Source: an uncultured Acetatifactor sp.
GTDB taxonomy: Bacteria; Bacillota; Clostridia; Lachnospirales; Lachnospiraceae
Assembly (NCBI GenBank): GCA_910578185.1
Contig: CAJTPN010000003.1
Span: 129,960-193,959, forward strand
Direction of reading: 5' to 3'
DNA length: 64,000 bases
A program made the translations under genes and the position numbers. Under the pieces are notes generated by a model. The model was not told the DNA's origin, did no database searches, and worked only from the letters and a program-made list of their open reading frames with translations. Shown here in pieces: positions 1-9,579 of this stretch (its first letter is position 1; each line of letters begins with the position of its first letter).

Positions 1-960
1 ATTGGGCTGCAATACAGGATATAAGACGCCTATCCCCATCACGGAGCCAAAAGAAAGCAAAAAACCGCCGCTTTGGAGATAATAGGGATTCGCGGATACC
101 ATTATCGCTGCCAATACCCCAAGGGCCGTCAACATATCATAGGTCCTGCCCACCAGCTCTCCGAACATGCGGATCAGGTACATCCCGATGGCTCGGCAGG
201 CCGATATGCCAAATCCCGTCATACCGCCATATAATAATAAGATCACGCTGCCTGCAGCAGCCGCCGGCCCGATGGGGATACCTGATTTGCGCAGCAGCTT
301 ATACACCCCCATACCGATAATCGTGATATGTAAGGATGAAATACTTAAAATGTGCAGGATACCATTGCGCTGATACAATCCTTTCAGCTCGCTGTCCAAC
401 TCTCCTTTATCTCCCAGAAGCAAAGCGCTCATGACAGCCCCTTCTTCCTGTGAAAAAACCTGATACAGCCGCTCCTTAAAAAAGCCTCTCAATCGGTACA
501 AGCTTTCCCGCACCCTCCAGTAATCTCCCCCCACCTCCAACACCACCGTGTCCCGCAGTTTCCCTCCGATTCCCAGTGTCCTGTAATAAGCTGCGGCATC
601 AAACTCCCCCGGATTTGTGGCATGGGAATACGGTACCCATTCTCCCCGGATCGTCACCCGACTCCCCAGCAAAAATTCCGATGATTGCCCGGTTTCACAT
701 ATCAGTTTCTCCTCCAACGGAATCCATGCTGCTGACTCCTCCCCATCTTCCAAGTTCCCATGACATATGGATAAGGATTGCAAATATATGGCCTGCTCCT
801 CCTTTTGACAGACCTGCCCAGTGAACAAAAAAGTACCTCCCTTTTCCAACTGTTTTGTACTGGCAATCCCCGGACGCCCCCGCTCCGCCATCCCCGTCTC
901 AAGCCTGATTGCGGCAACTGCCACCAAGCACAGGGCAGCTGCCAGCAACGGCCTCCTCAT
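1..960 (-). CDS. comEC: ComEC/Rec2-type DNA internalization channel, N-terminal part
   Basis: The frame is open from the ATG at 960 to the window edge, giving 320 codons of a protein that is usually about 700-800 aa, so the 3' part lies outside. It starts with a hydrophobic segment (RPLLAAALCLVAVAAIRL) and a DUF4131-like region. The Competence-domain hallmarks follow: SALLLGDK near residue 180 and the family box LHILSISSLHI near residue 210, then further membrane segments. ComEC forms the inner-membrane channel for transforming single-stranded DNA. The start codon overlaps the stop of the upstream ABC permease gene (ATGA), so translation is probably coupled. A ComEA-like protein is encoded about 8 kb upstream in the same orientation. 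Whether the full gene is intact cannot be judged here. Confidence 0.9.
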   Translation of the reverse strand, partial: MRRPLLAAALCLVAVAAIRLETGMAERGRPGIASTKQLEKGGTFLFTGQVCQKEEQAIYLQSLSICHGNLEDGEESAAWIPLEEKLICETGQSSEFLLGSRVTIRGEWVPYSHATNPGEFDAAAYYRTLGIGGKLRDTVVLEVGGDYWRVRESLYRLRGFFKERLYQVFSQEEGAVMSALLLGDKGELDSELKGLYQRNGILHILSISSLHITIIGMGVYKLLRKSGIPIGPAAAAGSVILLLYGGMTGFGISACRAIGMYLIRMFGELVGRTYDMLTALGVLAAIMVSANPYYLQSGGFLLSFGSVMGIGVLYPVLQPN

Positions 961-1739
961 GCCACTCTCCTGTGCCGCTTTCTTGCCATATGCTTCACCG
1001 CCAGAAACAGCAATATACCGGATACGGCTCCCAACATCAGAAACGCCTGTACCATGGGCATAAAATTATATTGCTCTCCGTTCCACACCATGTAAAAATC
1101 CCTGTTGATGTAAGTGATTGGCAATAACTTGGCAATCAGCTTCAGCCCCTCTGGCAGCGTATCATAAGATATTCCCATCATACCGCCTAAAATCATAAAG
1201 GCAAAATATAACAGCATGGTAACACAATATGTTGTGCCAAATTTTTTCAACAGAGACGAAATAGCATAAGAAAGTCCGAATAATATAATACTCAAAACCA
1301 GAATACATACAAAATAAATCAACAATCCGCCCACTGTCGGCGTGTTTACTCCCACAAAGCAAAATCCCACTACAAAGTAAAGTATAAAAGAGATTGACAT
1401 AAAAATCATCTCGGCAACAATGTTGTTACACAAAGACATCCCAACCTTGATACCAAAAAGTTCCATTCGCAACGGAATCTCCTTTTCCAGTTCCCTGGCA
1501 TGATCCGCCCCATAGCCGATCAATACAGTAGCCATGGGAATCATGGTTCCCAGCCCTAAAAAAACGGATGTGACCGCATTTGCCAAAATGGTCTCATCCG
1601 GAATCTGGGATGTTACCACACGGCAAATCAAAATCATCATCATAATCGGCATCCCTACCCCAAAGATATGTATATAGGGATTCCCGATAATATTACGAAA
1701 TTCAAACATCAGCATTTGCCTGGTTATCAGCTTTCTCAT
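957..1739 (-). CDS. ABC-2 type transporter permease
   Basis: This 260-aa protein is very hydrophobic, with about six predicted membrane segments in an ABC-2 permease layout: one near residues 20-42, another near 55-80, then pairs to the C-terminus, which is basic (RKRHRRVA). It overlaps the ATPase gene upstream by 4 nt and comEC downstream by 4 nt, so the three are probably translated together. The permease and ATPase presumably form an exporter. Its substrate cannot be deduced. The two-component genes immediately upstream suggest that expression responds to an envelope signal such as an antimicrobial peptide, which is an inference from context only. Confidence 0.85.
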   Translation of the reverse strand: MRKLITRQMLMFEFRNIIGNPYIHIFGVGMPIMMMILICRVVTSQIPDETILANAVTSVFLGLGTMIPMATVLIGYGADHARELEKEIPLRMELFGIKVGMSLCNNIVAEMIFMSISFILYFVVGFCFVGVNTPTVGGLLIYFVCILVLSIILFGLSYAISSLLKKFGTTYCVTMLLYFAFMILGGMMGISYDTLPEGLKLIAKLLPITYINRDFYMVWNGEQYNFMPMVQAFLMLGAVSGILLFLAVKHMARKRHRRVA

Positions 1740-2599
1740 TTCTTACTTCCCTCCTTTGCATTCATGTAAATCATCTCTATATCGCTGTTACTCCGCTTAA
1801 AATTTACATTATGCTTCAAAAACAGCTCTACGACCTCCTTTTCCTTCTCCTCACTTTCACAGGAAACTGCCAGAAGATGCTTGGGCGACGCCAGTTTTTC
1901 ATAGGAAACCAGAAGCGCTTCATTTTTTTCGGAGCGATCCGTCACAATCACCGCCCTGCCGCAATATTTTCTGAACAATTCATCTTTGGTGCCGTAATCA
2001 ATCACATGTCCCTGGTCCAGAATCAACAGTTTATCCACCAACTGCTCCAACTCCTCATAATAATGGGACACCACAAGCAGGCTTTCTTCCCTCTCCCGAT
2101 ACCAGTCCGCAAGCTTTTCCACCAATTTCTGCCTTGTCTCAAAATCCAGCCCCGATGTAACTTCATCATACAGCGTCAGCGCCGCCTCCTGCATCATAAC
2201 CATAATAATGGTAAATCTCTGCTTCTGTCCCCCGGAAAGCTTTGAATATCTTTTTCGCAGGCAGTCCTCAAACTCAAAATAAGAAATCAACTCCTGCAAT
2301 TTTTTATTTCCCCCTATCCTTGTATCCAGAATCGCTTCCATAATATATTTCACCGGCATGGTGTCCGCATACTCGTTAAACTGCATATGAATGGCCATCT
2401 GTTCAGGCTTCAGTTCCGTTCGAATGGTCCCCTGATAGGGCACAAGCCCCAAAATACTTTTGACCAGCGTAGTCTTTCCCGCACCGTTAGAACCAATCAC
2501 CCCAACCCGGTCTCCCTTGTTGATTTGAAGCGGTTCCGTTATGGCCAGCGCAGTATCCGCCCCATACCGCACGGTCAAATTCTCAATGGATAGCAACAT
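1736..2599 (-). CDS. ABC transporter ATP-binding protein
   Basis: This 287-aa protein carries the usual nucleotide-binding motifs: Walker A GSNGAGKTT near residue 37, signature LSGGQKQR near 120, and a Walker B-like segment ALTLYDEVTSGLD, where a tyrosine replaces the common second leucine. An approximately 70-aa C-terminal extension follows the ATPase core, as in exporter ATPases of the DrrA/CcmA group. The ribosome binding site AGGAGG lies just upstream of the ATG. It pairs with the permease that overlaps its 3' end by 4 nt. A repeat array lies in the DNA upstream of its start. Confidence 0.92.
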   Translation of the reverse strand: MLLSIENLTVRYGADTALAITEPLQINKGDRVGVIGSNGAGKTTLVKSILGLVPYQGTIRTELKPEQMAIHMQFNEYADTMPVKYIMEAILDTRIGGNKKLQELISYFEFEDCLRKRYSKLSGGQKQRFTIIMVMMQEAALTLYDEVTSGLDFETRQKLVEKLADWYREREESLLVVSHYYEELEQLVDKLLILDQGHVIDYGTKDELFRKYCGRAVIVTDRSEKNEALLVSYEKLASPKHLLAVSCESEEKEKEVVELFLKHNVNFKRSNSDIEMIYMNAKEGSKK

Positions 2600-2661
2600 A
2601 AGCTATGACCTCCTGTTATCAGTTCCGTTTTCATGCCTGCTCCCAAACGTTTTTCACTCCC

Positions 2662-2757
2662 ACAAGCGGAAAAGGATTTTCACTTACGGAAATCCTTTTC
2701 ATTTGCGGAAACCTTTCCCGTTTGCGAAAATCTTCTCCCACTTGGGAACTTTTTTAC
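2662..2757. repeat. Five imperfect 18-20 bp tandem repeats upstream of the ABC operon
   Basis: Five head-to-tail units lie at 2662-2681, 2682-2700, 2701-2719, 2720-2739 and 2740-2757. The common core on the plus strand is ACTTGCGGAAAnC followed by a T/C-rich tail. The unit length of about 19-20 bp is close to two helical turns. The array sits between the sensor kinase gene and the start of the ABC ATPase gene, in the leader or promoter region. AAGGATTT and AAATCCTT around 2672-2696 could also pair as an 8-bp hairpin. A binding array for the upstream response regulator is a reasonable guess, but no known consensus is matched. Confidence 0.6.
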
Positions 2758-2854
2758 ATTTCTGCGCCTTGGCACCCGGAATCATTTTGTAAAATTGATA
2801 TTGTAATGATTGTAGCAGATTGATATGAATTTCAGATGAAGATCGTATGAAGCT

Positions 2855-4534
2855 TTATGATTTATGTGACATGAGGGTGGCGACCACACAATCCCCCATT
2901 TCTCCGTTATTGACTAAAAGAGTTAATCCCAATTTCCCGGCGTAATAAGAGGCAATGTACAGTCCAAGACCATGGCCATGGCCCCCATTGTTTCCTTCAT
3001 GACTGCCGCTGACAAAAGGCTCCATAATGTGCGGAAGAAGCGTCACGGGAATGGTCACGCCGTAATTCTCCAATCGCAGCTCCCATTTCGACTCCCCTCT
3101 GCAGTCCTTCAACGTTTCTCCCACGTCTTTACTTTGGGTCATTATCAGACGAATGCATCCTCCGGAGGGCGTATATTTCACCGCATTGGACAACAGATTA
3201 TCCAATACCTGCATAAATACCTGTTCATCCGTATTTATTTCCGGCCCTTCCCCCTCCGGTACCTCCACGGTAAGCTTCTTTTCCAAAACGGAAACCTGAT
3301 ATGCCTGCAGACCTTTTTTGACCATTGTCCCAAGACCCACCGTGGAAATTTCCATATTTTCCGCACAGTGATTCAAATACAAAATATCTTCCACCATCTT
3401 GCGCATGGATAAAAGCTGTTCTTTCACCTTGGGCAGATAAACTTTCACATCCTGATATTTGCCCACTCCATTCATCATACCGTCCACCAGCAACAGCGCA
3501 GCGGCCACTGGGGTTTTCAACTGATGAGAAGATGCGCGCAAAAATATTTCCTGACGTTTGTTTTCTTCCTCCAACTCTCTGTTTTTCTCTGCCAGCCTGG
3601 CCATATTTTCCCGAATCTGACCATAAAAATCCGCCAGTGTATCCGCTAAAGCGTCCACTTCGTCTCCCTTTTGGCGTTCCACCGGTTTTATGGCACCCCT
3701 TTGAATAGCTCCAGGTTCTGCCAGTGAGCGCTTCATCCGCTCCGCATAACAAACCAAATCCTCAATGGGCGCCACAATCCCCCCGGAATATATCTGCGAA
3801 AACAGCAGTACCATCAGCAATAACACCGCTCCCAGCATGGGAATGCTCTGCATCACAATAGGACGGATCTCACTCATCTCCGGCGCCACCACCGGAAGAC
3901 ACGAAATGACCAGGCGATCCCCTCCCCGCTCCACTGCAATATAATTCATATACCGATTGGAAGTATCCTCCACACCAGTTTCTATAACTACCATCTGCTC
4001 GGAAAAAGGATGAATTTTAACCGACTCGTTATAAAATTCTGTATTCATGTCCTGCCGGTAAAGCAGCCGTACTTCCACAGGAAACTCCCGGTCTTTCCCC
4101 ACTTCCTCCCGAAATATTTCCACCATACCGTTTAATTCTCCTTGAATATCACGGGAATTGCTCTCTCCGGATACCTTTTCACCGGCCGGTTCCCACTGGG
4201 TCAGCTTTTTACAAATCTCACTGATCAAACCCTTCAGCCGTCCATCCTTTACTGCGATTTCCAGCGAATACGATTTTCCTGTCACCTTCATGGATTCCCC
4301 GTCATATGGGATTTCCAACGAAAAACATGCCACGGAATTTTTCACCGGGACTCCCTCATAGGTACCGTTATCCATATAAAAATTATGCTGTTGTCTGATG
4401 GACTGCAAATTCTGTTCCATCATGTAATCCACATACAGAGAGGGCAGCATGTACGCAAAATATCCCAGCAAAAACAGCATCAATATCCCCGCCAGCGCCA
4501 GACTGTACGCCAGATTCTTTCGCCCAAGCCCCAT
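2855..4534 (-). CDS. Sensor histidine kinase (two transmembrane segments, HisKA/HATPase_c)
   Basis: A 559-aa protein if started at the ATG at 4534. That start follows a GGAGG sequence and sits 1 nt after the stop of the response regulator gene; a longer frame to 4585 would overlap the regulator and has no good ribosome site. Order: membrane segment about 8-30, extracellular domain about 35-225, second membrane segment about 230-252, linker, HisKA box ASSHQLKTPV with phospho-accepting His337, and a HATPase_c domain with N-box DNLLSNAVKYTP and a glycine-rich HGHGLGLYIAS segment. It should autophosphorylate and pass phosphate to the adjacent regulator. The signal is unknown. The downstream ABC exporter genes are the obvious candidate target. 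Confidence 0.93.
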   Translation of the reverse strand: MGLGRKNLAYSLALAGILMLFLLGYFAYMLPSLYVDYMMEQNLQSIRQQHNFYMDNGTYEGVPVKNSVACFSLEIPYDGESMKVTGKSYSLEIAVKDGRLKGLISEICKKLTQWEPAGEKVSGESNSRDIQGELNGMVEIFREEVGKDREFPVEVRLLYRQDMNTEFYNESVKIHPFSEQMVVIETGVEDTSNRYMNYIAVERGGDRLVISCLPVVAPEMSEIRPIVMQSIPMLGAVLLLMVLLFSQIYSGGIVAPIEDLVCYAERMKRSLAEPGAIQRGAIKPVERQKGDEVDALADTLADFYGQIRENMARLAEKNRELEEENKRQEIFLRASSHQLKTPVAAALLLVDGMMNGVGKYQDVKVYLPKVKEQLLSMRKMVEDILYLNHCAENMEISTVGLGTMVKKGLQAYQVSVLEKKLTVEVPEGEGPEINTDEQVFMQVLDNLLSNAVKYTPSGGCIRLIMTQSKDVGETLKDCRGESKWELRLENYGVTIPVTLLPHIMEPFVSGSHEGNNGGHGHGLGLYIASYYAGKLGLTLLVNNGEMGDCVVATLMSHKS

Positions 4535-4535
4535 T

Positions 4536-5228
4536 CTATTCCTCCGCCCGCAGCACTTCCCCGTCAAACTGATATCCCACGCCAATCACCGTCCTGACGC
4601 AGGAAAACGGCAGCTTTTTTCTGAGATTCTTTACATGGGCGTCAATAATCCGATCATTACCGATATAGTCTTCATTAAATATACGTAAAATGAGTTGTTC
4701 CCGGGTAAATACCCTGTCCGGCTCCTGATACAATGTCTGCAGCAGCAGATATTCGCTCAAGGTCAAAGGCAGCTTTTCTCCTCGGTAAAAGGCACAATAT
4801 GCCTCACTTTTCAAGATCAATCCCCTGTCCTTTTCCTCCTCTGCTCCTTTTCCTGCGGTTCTGCGCAGGATTGTCTCCATCCGTTTCAGCAAAATAATGG
4901 GTGATACCGGCTTAATAATATAATCATCCGCATATAAATTAAACGCCTTTACCTGCGTTTGCTCATCCTCCAAAGCCGTCAACATAATCGCTGCCGTTTT
5001 CTTTCCGTTTTCCTGTATATAGCGCAGCACACCAAATCCATCCACCCCGGGCACGCAGATATCCAATACCGCCAGATCAAATTCCTGTTCCTCTAACAAT
5101 TTGATCGCTCTGTCTCCCCTGTCTGCTTCAGCCACCTGATATCCGGAGAGCGTCATATATTCTGTCAATACTTCACGAATGGTAGGCTCATCCTCCAAAA
5201 ACAACACGCTTTTCCTGCTCTGCTTCAT
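4536..5228 (-). CDS. OmpR-family response regulator
   Basis: This 230-aa protein has an N-terminal receiver domain with acidic pocket LEDE, phospho-accepting Asp56 in LAVLDICVPG, Thr in MLTA and Lys in YIIKPVSP. A C-terminal winged helix follows, with the typical REQLILRIF and DAHVKNLRKKL stretches. It is the first gene of the regulator-kinase pair, and the kinase starts 1 nt after its stop. It most likely controls the ABC transporter operon downstream, whose upstream DNA carries tandem repeats, but that target is inferred from position. Confidence 0.94.
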   Translation of the reverse strand: MKQSRKSVLFLEDEPTIREVLTEYMTLSGYQVAEADRGDRAIKLLEEQEFDLAVLDICVPGVDGFGVLRYIQENGKKTAAIMLTALEDEQTQVKAFNLYADDYIIKPVSPIILLKRMETILRRTAGKGAEEEKDRGLILKSEAYCAFYRGEKLPLTLSEYLLLQTLYQEPDRVFTREQLILRIFNEDYIGNDRIIDAHVKNLRKKLPFSCVRTVIGVGYQFDGEVLRAEE

Positions 5229-5331
5229 CCTGCTCTCTCCCGGTTAAAACATATCTCTCCGTCTCCAAAATCTTTTGTTCTTTCTCACCCAAGCCATCCG
5301 CTGCCTGTTTTTGTCCTGCATCCGCCGGCCG

Positions 5332-6249
5332 CTATTTCTCCAAAGTTGTGACAATATCCAAATTCCGCTCAAAAACGGATGCGGAGAAAGAAGAGGGTAC
5401 CTCTCCGTTTATAAGAATCTGCACCTTATTGATATTGCTCAGTTCGGAAAGAGAATTCACAATGGCATAGATGGAAATATCCGTGGATACATTGTTCACC
5501 ACGGTCAAAAATGTTTCATCCAGATTCACATAACAGATTCCATCTTTTGTGGTGATACTGATAATCTTCGTATTGGGATTGACGGAAGGGAACAGCCCTT
5601 CTACCTGCCCGCTTGGACCTGCGATCAACTCTTCTACCACAAACCGTTCCCTTGAGGTATTGGTGGAATAATGTTTCTCCCGATAGGCGGCGATCAGACT
5701 TGTTCCGCTTTCATCCGCAAAATGCAGTCTCACCCTGGCAAGTTCATAGGTATTGATCTCGTTTCCGTCATTATCAATAAACTGATCCGCGCTCATCCAG
5801 CCCACCGTACCGCCGTTGCTGTCATAAAGCTGATTTCCTTCTACGGTCACAGACACCAGGCTCACCTGAGACAGCTGTGTCAAAGTGCGCACAATGGCCG
5901 CCCGCACCAGCACCTCCGTAGTCACGGGCAGCTTCTTATAAGCCCCATCCACGTCTATCTGCAGTTTCCCGTCTTCCAATTTTGTATTCAGCACCTGAAA
6001 TCCCATGTTCAATGGCGCCTTATACTCCAGCTTCTCCGGATTGGTGGACAGGCACTCCACAAGCTCTTTCAACTGCGCTTCCGGCGTATCCGCCTCCATC
6101 GTATGCGGATGCGCCTCCACTTTGGTCTCTGAGTTACTGACATAATATACTTGAAAAATATTCTCTTTATCCGCCTCTTCGTTCCCGCAGGAAGCAAACA
6201 GCAAAACACAAATCAGCGTCATCAACGCTCCAGAAATCTTCTTTCCCAT
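5332..6249 (-). CDS. GerMN-domain lipoprotein
   Basis: A 305-aa predicted lipoprotein. The N-terminus MGKKISGALMTLICVLLFASC has a short basic start, a hydrophobic core and a lipobox ending at Cys21. Two GerMN-like repeats follow, one around residues 60-170 and one around 200-295. The second contains the typical LIAGP segment, the VNLDETF strand and ALVNSL-like AIVNSLSELSNINKVQ. GerMN domains occur in spore and cell-envelope proteins of Firmicutes. The gene follows a WalRK-like kinase on the same strand, the same position as YycH/YycI-type lipoproteins near walK, although it is not of that family. The role is probably envelope-associated; a germination role is not shown. Confidence 0.85.
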   Translation of the reverse strand: MGKKISGALMTLICVLLFASCGNEEADKENIFQVYYVSNSETKVEAHPHTMEADTPEAQLKELVECLSTNPEKLEYKAPLNMGFQVLNTKLEDGKLQIDVDGAYKKLPVTTEVLVRAAIVRTLTQLSQVSLVSVTVEGNQLYDSNGGTVGWMSADQFIDNDGNEINTYELARVRLHFADESGTSLIAAYREKHYSTNTSRERFVVEELIAGPSGQVEGLFPSVNPNTKIISITTKDGICYVNLDETFLTVVNNVSTDISIYAIVNSLSELSNINKVQILINGEVPSSFSASVFERNLDIVTTLEK

Positions 6250-6385
6250 TTCAGCCCTCTAATTTATGATACCGTCATGTGCCATGGTTCCTTCAATCGA
6301 TCAGCCCAATCCCTTTATAGCCACACACTCGCACAATCTTCTCATCCCAATCTCCCGGCATTTCTTCTTACTGTTGGGAGAGTTG

Positions 6386-7867
6386 TCAGCTTGTCCCCAG
6401 AGCGCAGGTCAGGGGAATCTTCACCGTAAAGCTGGATCCCTCCCCTTCCACGCTGGTCACATTAATCACCCCTCTGTGCATCAAAACGGCATTTTTGGTA
6501 ATTGCCAGTCCCAGGCCTGTCCCTCCGATCTCTCTGGAATGGGACTTGTCAACACGATAAAAACGCTCATAGATATGCGCCAGGGAATCCTCCGGAATAC
6601 CGATCCCGGAATCGCTGACCTTAAATACGAAATACTGATAATCCGCATCCAGCTCCACTCGCACCCAGCCATGTTCTTTGTTATACTTTATGGCATTTTC
6701 CACCAGATTTGTCATTATCAGCGTCATCTTCACCTCGTCCACCTCTGCCATCACCGGCCGCATGCTTTCAAAGACCACTTCCACATCCTTTTTCCGCGCC
6801 AGGGGACGGAGCCTCTTTAGGATAAGCTCCACCAGATCATTTACGTTCAAAGATATAATATTCAGCTCCTGGGCCTTTTTCTCCATTTTGACCAACGCCA
6901 GCAAATCCGTGATAATACGGTTCTCCCGATCAATTTCTGACGCAATATCCACCAGAAACTCTCGATAGAGCTCTGCAGGCGCATCCCCCTGAGAAAGCAG
7001 AGAATCCGCCAATACCTTCACCGCAGCCATGGGTGTTTTCAATTCATGGGACACATTTTCCACAAATTCCTGCCTGGAAGCATCCAACGCCTTCATCCGG
7101 CTCAACAGATGATTAAACGCTTCCACAATCTTTACCGTCTCCGCATAATCAGGTACGGAAATACTTTCATTACTGTAGCCTGCATTCACCTCATTGATGG
7201 CTTCCGTCACTCTGTTGAACGGACGGGTCAACACAACAGACAATACCAACGCCAGCGCCACCACGCCTACAAAGATCAAGTTTCCCAAAATAGCCGCCTT
7301 CCTGTCCAGCACCTCCAGCGTGGCGGCTATGGCCTCGCTGGAAATACTGGTCAGCATAACGCCCACAATGGCGCCGGAAGAATCGCTGGTATCAATAATG
7401 GGAGTGGTCATTTCTATGTAACCATGTTCCTTATCATAGTGAAACAGATTCTCCCCGTGAAAGCACTGGATGACCTCTTCCGAGATGATGGTCTTGCCCG
7501 TGCTGATGCCATAAGTGTCCTTGACCACCTTTAAACTGGAATTAATGATCATAACACGTCCCTCATACAGATTTGAGATCATTTCCAGTTCCGCATTGAT
7601 CACTTCCCTGGACACACTGCTGTTGTAGCCTTCCGGCTTTGTATGAAAATAATTATTGCTGATCAAATGATTTCCTACGATCATCAGCTGGTTTTGGACC
7701 GTTGCAATCCTGTTCTGCACTGACCGTTCTTCATAGCTCCCCAGAATTCCATGATGCATAATCAAACTGGGAATCAGGCCCACCACCAGCACAATGATAA
7801 AGATGCGCGCCTGAAGGCTGCGCAGAGAAAGGAGCTTTTTGAGTTCTCCCAATATTTTCACTGTCAT
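6386..7867 (-). CDS. Sensor histidine kinase, WalK/PhoR-like
   Basis: This 493-aa protein has a membrane segment at about 20-38, an extracellular sensor domain (about 40-190), a second membrane segment (about 193-214), a HAMP domain ending near 262, a HisKA box FVENVSHELKTPMAAV with His274, and HATPase_c motifs NLVENAIKYN and GTGLGLAITKN. It follows its regulator gene by 51 nt and precedes the GerMN lipoprotein gene. The intact motifs indicate a working kinase. The sensor domain resembles those that bind small ligands, but the ligand is unknown. Confidence 0.93.
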   Translation of the reverse strand: MTVKILGELKKLLSLRSLQARIFIIVLVVGLIPSLIMHHGILGSYEERSVQNRIATVQNQLMIVGNHLISNNYFHTKPEGYNSSVSREVINAELEMISNLYEGRVMIINSSLKVVKDTYGISTGKTIISEEVIQCFHGENLFHYDKEHGYIEMTTPIIDTSDSSGAIVGVMLTSISSEAIAATLEVLDRKAAILGNLIFVGVVALALVLSVVLTRPFNRVTEAINEVNAGYSNESISVPDYAETVKIVEAFNHLLSRMKALDASRQEFVENVSHELKTPMAAVKVLADSLLSQGDAPAELYREFLVDIASEIDRENRIITDLLALVKMEKKAQELNIISLNVNDLVELILKRLRPLARKKDVEVVFESMRPVMAEVDEVKMTLIMTNLVENAIKYNKEHGWVRVELDADYQYFVFKVSDSGIGIPEDSLAHIYERFYRVDKSHSREIGGTGLGLAITKNAVLMHRGVINVTSVEGEGSSFTVKIPLTCALGTS

Positions 7868-7918
7868 TCCACCCTTTTTTCGCCGTCTACGAATCCGTTA
7901 TCTTTCCATATGCTTTCA

Positions 7919-8617
7919 CTATTTCTGAAAGTAATATCCCACGCCCCATTTGGTGATCACATATTTGGGTTCGCTGGGACTCTGTTCGATTTTCTCTCTT
8001 AACCGCCTGATATGTACGTCCACCGTGCGCACGTCCCCCGGATATCCCGCACCCCATACCAACTGCAGCAGGCTTTCCCTGCTGTATACCTTATCGGGAT
8101 TCAACATCAAAAGTTCCAGAACTTCAAACTCTTTTGCGGTGAGTCCGATCTCCCTGTCGGAGATAAATGCCCTCCGCCCCTCACAGTCAAGACGCAGTTC
8201 CCTACACTCAACGGTCTTTGCCGCCGGTATGTCTCCCATGATTCGCTTTGGTTCCGTGCGGCGCATAATGGCTTTAATCCTTGCTTTCACTTCCAGAATA
8301 TTAAAGGGTTTGGTAATATAGTCGTCCGCCCCGTACTCCAGTCCCAAAATCTTATCCATGTCGTCCCCTTTTGCGGTAAGCATGATAATCGGTACTGTGG
8401 AAAACTCCCGAATCTGTTGGCACACCTCAAAGCCTGTCAGCTTTGGCAGCATCACATCCAGCAAAATAATATCATACTGATTGCTGCGGGCATACTCCAA
8501 CGCTTCTTCCCCGTCGTAAGCACAATCCACTTCCATCTCATCCTGTTCCAGACTGAACCGGATTCCCTTCACAATCAGTTTCTCATCATCCACTACCAAA
8601 GCTCTCTTTTTCGCCAT
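7919..8617 (-). CDS. OmpR-family response regulator, WalR/PhoP-like
   Basis: A 232-aa regulator with MAKKRALVVDDEK at the N-terminus, phospho-accepting Asp54 in IILLDVMLPKL, MLTAKGDD and YITKPFN in the receiver domain, and a winged-helix domain ending in RTVDVHIRRLREKIE. The ATG at 8617 is preferred because it follows a GAGGGAG-like ribosome site. An upstream in-frame ATG at 8653 would run into the 3' end of the previous gene. It pairs with the kinase downstream. Confidence 0.93.
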   Translation of the reverse strand: MAKKRALVVDDEKLIVKGIRFSLEQDEMEVDCAYDGEEALEYARSNQYDIILLDVMLPKLTGFEVCQQIREFSTVPIIMLTAKGDDMDKILGLEYGADDYITKPFNILEVKARIKAIMRRTEPKRIMGDIPAAKTVECRELRLDCEGRRAFISDREIGLTAKEFEVLELLMLNPDKVYSRESLLQLVWGAGYPGDVRTVDVHIRRLREKIEQSPSEPKYVITKWGVGYYFQK

Positions 8618-8628
8618 TTTATACTCCC

Positions 8629-9387
8629 TCACTTCACTGTTATTTTCCCACAAATCTTCTCATAAATACTTGTCTTGATACCGGATACCTTCATGATATC
8701 CTGGCATTGCACAAAGGGGCCGTTTTTCTCCCGATATGCAACAATGTCCCTTGCCCTGCTCTCCCCGATTCCGGGCAGCGTCACAAGTACCGCAACATCC
8801 GCAGTATTGATATTTACAAGACTGTCTTCCCTGTTCCCCGCATCCGATCCAAATCCATGCCCCCAGGCCTCCGCGTATTGACCCTGCCGGTCTTTGCCGT
8901 TTTTTCCCTCTTCCGCCTCCGCCCTTGTGGGAATATAGAGCATCTGCCCGTCCGTAATCCAGTCCGCCAGATTCACGGCATCCGTGGCTGCCTCCATGTC
9001 AAAACCCCCGGCCAAAAGCACCGCATCCTCCACGCGGCTTCCTAAAGGAAGGCTCACCACACACGGATCCGCCACTGCACCGCAGACATAAACGCGAATC
9101 AGCAGCTCCTTTTCCATCTCTGAGGAAGCTTCTTCTCCGGCGCAGGAATCAACCTGCCGTTGCGTAAACGTTCCCCCCACGGGGTCATCATAAACGCCCT
9201 TCTCCTCCCGTCCCAAAGCCTCTTTTGTTTCCGGCGTCCTGACACCTTCAATAAAAATCGTCTCTCCCACCTCTGTGCGACTACATCCGCACAACAACAC
9301 AAACAAGCCGCCTGCGGCAGCCAAGATCATTTTTCTTATGAATTTCCGATACTTCCTTTGATCAGACCTAAATTTAACATTCATCAT
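8629..9387 (-). CDS. ComEA-like SLBB / helix-hairpin-helix protein
   Basis: A 252-aa protein if started at the ATG at 9387, which follows AGAGAGGGA. It has an N-terminal hydrophobic segment with a lipobox-like LLCGC near residue 35. A SLBB-type domain follows (VYVCGAVADPCVVSLPLGSRVEDAV; about 105-160). The C-terminus has tandem helix-hairpin-helix motifs (VNINTADVAVLVTLPGIG and ARDIVAYREKNGPF). This is the layout of ComEA, the surface DNA receptor of natural transformation. It ends 12 nt before the response regulator start. The longer frame up to 9537 lacks a ribosome site. Whether the cell is competent is not shown. Confidence 0.87.
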   Translation of the reverse strand: MMNVKFRSDQRKYRKFIRKMILAAAGGLFVLLCGCSRTEVGETIFIEGVRTPETKEALGREEKGVYDDPVGGTFTQRQVDSCAGEEASSEMEKELLIRVYVCGAVADPCVVSLPLGSRVEDAVLLAGGFDMEAATDAVNLADWITDGQMLYIPTRAEAEEGKNGKDRQGQYAEAWGHGFGSDAGNREDSLVNINTADVAVLVTLPGIGESRARDIVAYREKNGPFVQCQDIMKVSGIKTSIYEKICGKITVK

Positions 9388-9579
9388 AGTCCCTCTCTTT
9401 CTCCGCAAGTGCCCAAGAAGAGCAAAAATCCGGCATCGCTGCCAGGCATCTTTGCACTTCCGGCCCATTGGCTGCGGGAATGAAAGGGATTGCCTCTCTA
9501 TGCTGACTGTCTCTATTGTAAAGGAATCCAACCACATTTACAAGAACTTATTTTATTTTTTTCATTACAAACCATGTTA

